Shown one piece after another: positions 59,775-64,000 of a stretch of DNA of 64,000 nucleotides (position 1 is its first letter; the number at the start of each line of letters is the position of its first letter). A program made the translations under genes and the position numbers. Below the pieces are notes generated by a model that saw only the letters and a program-made list of their open reading frames with translations, was not told the origin of the DNA and searched no databases. Source of the DNA: Pseudolysinimonas_A sp947085045 (lineage in GTDB: Bacteria; Actinomycetota; Actinomycetes; Actinomycetales; Microbacteriaceae); assembly GCA_947085045.1 (NCBI GenBank), contig CAMTUU010000004.1, positions 124,001 to 188,000 on the forward strand, written 5' to 3'.

Positions 59775-60115
59775 CCGGTCGCTGGCGCGGCGAGCGGGGG
59801 AGCGCGACCGCGGAGTTCGCGCTCGCGTTCCCGGCGGTGCTCGGCGTCGTGGCGCTGCTGCTCGGCGGGGTGCAGGTCGCGGCGCTGCAGGTGCGGGCGC
59901 AGGATGCCGCGGCCGACGCCGCACGCGGGCTCGGGCGGGGCGACTCCGCGGCGGCGGTCGCCGGGCGGCTCGACCGACAGGTGCGCGGCGCGGCGCTCAG
60001 CAGCTGGGCCGCCGGCGATCTGCGCTGCGTGCGGGTGGTGGTCGCGCCCGCCGGACCGGTCGCACTGCTCGGACTCCGGGCGACGGCGGGCGCCTGCGCG
60101 CTCGACGACTCGTGA
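59771..60115 (+). CDS. TadE-like pseudopilin
   Basis: A 114-residue protein with the pilin-like start RGSATAEFALAFPAVLGVVALLLGGVQ, in which the cleavable G-S-ATAEF segment and hydrophobic helix identify TadE family minor pilins. The remaining part has a cysteine pair (LRCVRV and GACAL) that could form a disulfide outside the membrane. It overlaps both neighbours, showing tight translational coupling in the tad operon. Confidence 0.82.
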   Translation: MTGRWRGERGSATAEFALAFPAVLGVVALLLGGVQVAALQVRAQDAAADAARGLGRGDSAAAVAGRLDRQVRGAALSSWAAGDLRCVRVVVAPAGPVALLGLRATAGACALDDS

Positions 60116-60444
60116 GGAGCGACCGGGGATCGGGCGGCGTGCTGGCGCTCGCGGCGCTCGGGATGCTGGCCGTCCTGAGCCTCGCGTCGGTCGGCGTCGG
60201 CACCGCCCTCGCCGCCCGGCAGCGGGTCGTCGCGGCCGCCGACGCCGGGGCGCTCGCCGCCTCCGACACGGCGCTGGGCCTCCATCCCGGCATTCCGTGC
60301 ACGGTCGCTGCGGAGGTGATCGCCGCCCACCGCGCGACCCTCGTCGCGTGCGAGGTGGAGGGTGTCGTGGCGACCGTCACCGCCTCGGCGACGGTCGCCG
60401 GGGTGGTCGTCATGGTGCGGGCGCGGGCCGGCCCGCCGCGCTGA
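60112..60444 (+). CDS. TadE/TadG-like helicase-independent pilus protein (Rv3654c-like)
   Basis: A 110-residue protein with one N-terminal membrane helix in GSGGVLALAALGMLAVLSLASVGVGTALAARQRV and the TadG-type follow-on AAADAGALAASDTAL. It is the usual last gene of actinobacterial tad loci and probably a minor pilin or membrane anchor. GTG 60112 overlaps the previous stop (GTGA). A weak GCCGGG/CCCGGC hairpin (60458-60476) follows. Confidence 0.78.
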   Translation: MRSDRGSGGVLALAALGMLAVLSLASVGVGTALAARQRVVAAADAGALAASDTALGLHPGIPCTVAAEVIAAHRATLVACEVEGVVATVTASATVAGVVVMVRARAGPPR

Positions 60445-60496
60445 CGACGCGCCGGAGGCCGGGATGGGTGCCCGGCTCGCCGCGTGAATGTGTGTG

Positions 60497-60502
60497 TATG
60501 GT
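60497..60502 (+). promoter_or_regulatory. topA: -10 hexamer of the topA promoter
   Basis: TATGGT lies 29 nt before GTG 60526, leaving a short leader with AAGGAG 4 nt before the start: a conventional, not leaderless, promoter. Confidence 0.5.
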
Positions 60503-60525
60503 GTGCTCCGGACAGAAGGAGTCAC

Positions 60526-63228
60526 GTGGCCGAGTCGAAGACCGCCGGGCGCATCCTGGTCATCGTGGAGTCGCCCGCCAAGGCGAAGACGATCGGCCAG
60601 TATCTCGGCGACGGCTACGAGGTGCTCGCCTCGGTGGGCCACATCCGCGATCTCGTGGAGCCGAAGAACCTCCCGCCGGAGCTCAAGAAGGGCTCGCTCG
60701 GCAAGTTCTCGATCGACGTCGAGAACGGTTTCGCTCCCTACTACGTGGTGAGCGAGGAGAAGAAGCGCACGGTCGCCGATCTCAAGAAGGCGCTCAAGGG
60801 AGCCGACCAGCTTTACCTCGCCACGGATGAGGACCGCGAGGGCGAAGCCATCGCGTGGCACCTGCTCGACGAGCTCAAGCCCAAGGTCCCCGTGAAGCGC
60901 ATGGTGTTCCACGAGATCACCAAGGAGGCCATTCAGCGCGCCCAGCAGAACACCCGCGACATCGACACCGCCCTCGTCGACGCGCAGGAGACCCGTCGCA
61001 TCCTCGACCGCCTCTACGGCTACGAGGTCAGTCCGGTGCTCTGGCGCAAGGTCGGCCCGGGGCTCTCGGCCGGTCGCGTGCAGTCCGCCGCCACGCGCCT
61101 CGTCGTCGACCGCGAGCGCGAGCGCCTCGCCTTCGTCTCCGCCGTCTATTGGGATCTCACCGCCGAACTCGGCCACGAGAAGGAGACCTTCCAGGCGAAG
61201 ATGGTGCGCCTCGACGGCAAGCGCATCGCGTCGGGACGCGACTTCAGCGACACCGGCGAGCTGACCGGCGACGTCGTCGCCCTCGACGAAGCGGCCGCCG
61301 AGAAGCTGGCCACCGCGCTGCGGGCCGACACGGCATCCTTCGCGGTCACCAACCTCGAGACCAAGCCCTACACGCGCCGCCCGGCCGCGCCGTTCACCAC
61401 CAGCACCCTCCAGCAGGAAGCGGCGCGCAAGCTGCGGTTCTCGGCCCGCCAGACGATGAGCGTCGCGCAGGGACTCTACGAGAACGGCCACATCACCTAC
61501 ATGCGCACGGATTCGCCGAACCTGTCGCAGCAGGCGGTGGATGCGGCCCGCAGCCAGGCCGCGCAGCTGTACGGGCCCGAGACGGTTCCCGAGAAGCCGC
61601 GCGTCTACACCGGCAAGAGCAAGAACGCGCAGGAGGCCCACGAGGCGATTCGCCCGGCCGGCGACGTCTTCAAGACCCCGGCCGAGTTGAGCACCGTGCT
61701 GCGCGGCAACGACTTCAAGCTCTACGACCTGATCTGGAAGCGCACCGTCGCCTCGCAGATGGCCGACGCGCGCGGCTCCACGGCGTCGGTCACGATCGCC
61801 GGCGCCACCGAGAATGCCGGCACCGCCGACTTCACGGCATCCGGCACCGTCATCACCTTCCGCGGCTTCCTGGCCGCCTACGAGGAGGGCAAGGACGAGG
61901 CGCGGGATGCCGAGGCCGGCAAGTCGGACGACGACGAGAAGCGCCTGCCGAACCTGACGATCGGCGAGGTGTTGACGCTGGAGCAGCTCGAGGCGAAGGG
62001 CCACGAGACCTCCCCGCCGCCGCGCTACACCGAGGCGAGCCTGGTGAAGACGCTCGAAGAGCTCGGGATCGGGCGTCCGTCGACGTTCGCCTCGATCATC
62101 TCGACGATCATCGACCGCGGGTACGTGACCCCGCGCGGCACGGCGCTCGTGCCGAACTGGATCGCGTTCAGCGTCATCCGTCTGCTCGAGGACCACTTCG
62201 CGGATCTGGTCGAGTACGACTTCACCGCCGAGATGGAGGAAGACCTCGACCGCATCGCCGACGGCGAGCAGGACCGGGTCGACTGGCTCACCGGCTTCTA
62301 CTTCGGCAACGACAGCCACCGCGGCCTGCGCACCGTCGTCGACAACCTCGGCGAGATCGACGCGCGCGACATCAACTCGGTGAGGCTCGCGGGCGACATC
62401 ACGCTGCGCATCGGCAAGTACGGCCCGTACCTCGAGACGCCCGATCCCGACTCGGCCGACGGCACGCCGCGTCGGGTGAACGTTCCGCCCGACCTCGCGC
62501 CCGACGAGCTCACGCCCGCGAAGGCGCAGGAGCTCATCGAGGCGCCGATCGTCGGCGACCGCATCCTCGGCGTCGACCCGGAGTCCGGATACGAGATCGC
62601 GGCGAAGGACGGCCGGTACGGTCCCTACGTCACCCAGGTCATCTCCGAGCCCGCGGCCGTCGCGCCGGCACCGGTCGCTGAAGGCGAGAAGCCCAAGCGC
62701 GCGCCCAAGAAGCCCGCCGCGGTGAAGCCGAAGACGGCATCCCTCTTCAAAACGATGGATCCGGCCACGGTCGACCTCGAGACGGCCCTCAAGCTGCTCT
62801 CGCTTCCGCGGGTGGTGGGACAGGATGCCGAGGGTGTCGACATCACGACCCAGAACGGCCGCTACGGCCCGTACCTGAAGAAGGGCACCGATTCGCGTTC
62901 GCTCGAATCGGAGGATCAGATCTTCGACCTCACGCTCGAGAAGGCGCTCGAGATCCTCGCCTCTCCGAAGTACGGGGCCGCCCGCACGTCGAGCGCGCTC
63001 AAGGAGTTCGACGCCGATCCCGAGTCGGGCAAGCCGATCCGCATCCGCGACGGGCGGTTCGGCGCGTACGTGACCGACTCGATCACCAACGTCACCATCC
63101 CGCGCGGGGAGGACCCGATGGAGATCGACTTCGAGCGCGCCGTTCAGATGCTCGCCGACAAGCGCGCGAAGGGTCCGGTCGTGAAGAAGAAGCCCGCTCC
63201 CCGCCGCGCTCCCGCGAAGAAGAAGTAG
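60526..63228 (+). CDS. topA: DNA topoisomerase I
   Basis: A 900-residue type IA topoisomerase relaxing negative supercoils. The Toprim domain starts LVIVESPAKAKTIGQYLG and includes YLATDEDREGEAIAWHL. The catalytic tyrosine is Tyr325 in ITYMRTDSPN. The C-terminal region lacks zinc fingers and instead has several DGRYGPYV-type topo-C repeats (GYEIAAKDGRYGPYV, QNGRYGPYLKKG, IRDGRFGAYV), ending in a lysine-rich tail, as in mycobacteria. GTG 60526 is supported by AAGGAG. Confidence 0.96.
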   Translation: MAESKTAGRILVIVESPAKAKTIGQYLGDGYEVLASVGHIRDLVEPKNLPPELKKGSLGKFSIDVENGFAPYYVVSEEKKRTVADLKKALKGADQLYLATDEDREGEAIAWHLLDELKPKVPVKRMVFHEITKEAIQRAQQNTRDIDTALVDAQETRRILDRLYGYEVSPVLWRKVGPGLSAGRVQSAATRLVVDRERERLAFVSAVYWDLTAELGHEKETFQAKMVRLDGKRIASGRDFSDTGELTGDVVALDEAAAEKLATALRADTASFAVTNLETKPYTRRPAAPFTTSTLQQEAARKLRFSARQTMSVAQGLYENGHITYMRTDSPNLSQQAVDAARSQAAQLYGPETVPEKPRVYTGKSKNAQEAHEAIRPAGDVFKTPAELSTVLRGNDFKLYDLIWKRTVASQMADARGSTASVTIAGATENAGTADFTASGTVITFRGFLAAYEEGKDEARDAEAGKSDDDEKRLPNLTIGEVLTLEQLEAKGHETSPPPRYTEASLVKTLEELGIGRPSTFASIISTIIDRGYVTPRGTALVPNWIAFSVIRLLEDHFADLVEYDFTAEMEEDLDRIADGEQDRVDWLTGFYFGNDSHRGLRTVVDNLGEIDARDINSVRLAGDITLRIGKYGPYLETPDPDSADGTPRRVNVPPDLAPDELTPAKAQELIEAPIVGDRILGVDPESGYEIAAKDGRYGPYVTQVISEPAAVAPAPVAEGEKPKRAPKKPAAVKPKTASLFKTMDPATVDLETALKLLSLPRVVGQDAEGVDITTQNGRYGPYLKKGTDSRSLESEDQIFDLTLEKALEILASPKYGAARTSSALKEFDADPESGKPIRIRDGRFGAYVTDSITNVTIPRGEDPMEIDFERAVQMLADKRAKGPVVKKKPAPRRAPAKKK

Positions 63229-63260
63229 CCGCACCGCAAGGTCGGCGTGTCGGCTCCGCC

Positions 63261-63266
63261 TACGCT
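63261..63266 (+). promoter_or_regulatory. holB: -10 hexamer for a leaderless start (holB)
   Basis: TACGCT, GAGCAC, then ATG 63273: the 6-nt spacing. Confidence 0.6.
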
Positions 63267-63272
63267 GAGCAC

Positions 63273-64000
63273 ATGAGCTGGGACGACCTGTCGGGGCAAG
63301 CCGAGGCCGTCGCCACCCTCCGGGCCGCCGCGGCGGGCGACGGGCTGACGCACTCCTGGCTGCTCACCGGGCCGCCGGGGTCGGGTCGGTCGGTCCTCGC
63401 CTACGCCTTCGCCGCCGCTCTCATCGCGCGGCCCGGCGACGAGGAGGCGACGCAGGCCCAGGTCGAGGCGCGCACGCATCCCGATCTCGGCGTGCTCAGC
63501 ACCGAGGGCGTGACGATCCTGCGTAAAGACGTGAAGGACTTCGTCACCCAGAGCTACTTCTCGCCGTCGGTCGGCCGCTACCGCGTCATGGTGATCGAAG
63601 ACGCCGACCGCATGGCCGAGCTGTCGAGCAACGTGCTGCTGAAGGCGCTCGAGGAGCCGCCGCCGCGCACCATCTGGATCCTCTGCGCGCCGAGCGACGC
63701 CGACCTGCTGCCGACGGTCCGCTCCCGGGTGCGCACCGTGCGGCTGCGCGTGCCCGACGTCGACGAGGTCGCCGAGCTCATCGCGCGCCGTGACGGCATC
63801 AGCCTCCCCGACGCGACCCGGGCCGCCCGCGAGGCGCAGAGCCACATCGGGATGGCGCACCGCCTCGCGACGAACGCCGAGGCGCGCGCGCGGCGGGCCC
63901 GCACCCTCGAACTCGCGCTCGGCATCCGCAGTGTGTCGGGTGCCGTGCTCGCGGCCGCCGAGCTGCTCGACGTCGCCGGGGCCGACGCGAAGGCGATCAC
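63273..64000 (+). CDS. holB: DNA polymerase III subunit delta', 5' part
   Basis: The first 242 residues of the clamp-loader subunit; the rest is beyond the window. SGQAEAVATLRAAAAG and HSWLLTGPPGSGRSVLAYAFA match delta'; the Walker lysine is replaced by arginine (GSGRS), as expected for this non-hydrolysing subunit. VMVIEDADRMAELSSNVLLKALEEPP is the degenerate Walker B and sensor region. No zinc-finger cysteines are present in the insert. It follows topA by 44 nt with no tmk gene between. Confidence 0.93.
   Translation, partial: MSWDDLSGQAEAVATLRAAAAGDGLTHSWLLTGPPGSGRSVLAYAFAAALIARPGDEEATQAQVEARTHPDLGVLSTEGVTILRKDVKDFVTQSYFSPSVGRYRVMVIEDADRMAELSSNVLLKALEEPPPRTIWILCAPSDADLLPTVRSRVRTVRLRVPDVDEVAELIARRDGISLPDATRAAREAQSHIGMAHRLATNAEARARRARTLELALGIRSVSGAVLAAAELLDVAGADAKAI

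Overview
The window is about 70 % G+C, uses many GTG starts and carries lsr2, a DUF4177/RidA pair, malate:quinone oxidoreductase and a reduced tad pilus locus. Together these point to a high-GC actinobacterium, most likely Microbacteriaceae (inferred from gene content, not from a search). The DNA is chromosomal and mostly housekeeping. I see no IS element, prophage, CRISPR array or rRNA. RNA genes are tRNA-Ser(GGA), the small SRP RNA and tRNA-Pro(CGG).

Layout. 1-0.3 kb: 3' end of rplL with a terminator. 0.5-4.5 kb: a LuxR-type regulator divergent from a cell-wall-anchored protein with repeated Cys-containing domains. 4.6-7.3 kb: an ABC exporter and a small gene disrupted by two compensating frameshifts. 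7.5-10.1 kb: cbs and metB (transsulfuration). 10.1-15.8 kb: a GH1 glycosidase and a ROK regulator with a xylFGH-type sugar importer. 15.9-21.8 kb: an amino-acid permease, a cyclase-family protein, an MFS exporter, a PAP2 phosphatase, a saccharopine-dehydrogenase-like protein and a YciI protein. 21.8-33.4 kb: a pentose cluster with an S66 carboxypeptidase and a second ROK regulator, divergent from a lipoprotein/two-permease/GH3 operon like bxlEFGA, then xylB, xylA and a LacI-type XylR. 33.4-36.3 kb: a polysaccharide deacetylase, a HerA-like ATPase and a PH-domain membrane protein. 36.4-45.7 kb: tRNA-Ser, SRP RNA, dnaX, recR, a HAD phosphatase, lysC, an arsR/P1B-ATPase metal-efflux pair, asd and an SGNH lipoprotein. 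45.7-50.4 kb: a decayed ferredoxin gene, mqo, an SOS-box radical-SAM gene, a response regulator, tdk and lsr2. 50.6-57 kb: tRNA-Pro, a metallophosphoesterase, a PASTA class A PBP, DUF4177, RidA and acs. 57.5-60.4 kb: the tad locus. 60.5-64 kb: topA and the start of holB.

How the parts work together. The pentose genes form a plausible complete route: xylobiose or xylose uptake, hydrolysis by GH3, isomerisation by XylA and phosphorylation by XylB. Two regulatory signatures link the xylA/xylR and bxl-like promoters. One is a 23-bp ATWTGTTG-N7-CWACATAT site found in both. The other is a CGAAA-N-TTTCG-type palindrome found at bxl exactly and at xylR with one mismatch.

Across the window at least thirteen genes carry a TANNNT hexamer exactly 6 nt before the start codon and have no other leader, so leaderless transcription looks like a dominant promoter style here. 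Other notable items are a perfect actinobacterial SOS box before a radical-SAM gene, an ArsR palindrome overlapping the -10 of a metal ATPase, a 13-bp-arm inverted repeat that swallows the tadA start codon, a hairpin repeat in two intergenic copies, and an internal start in lysC for a separate beta subunit.
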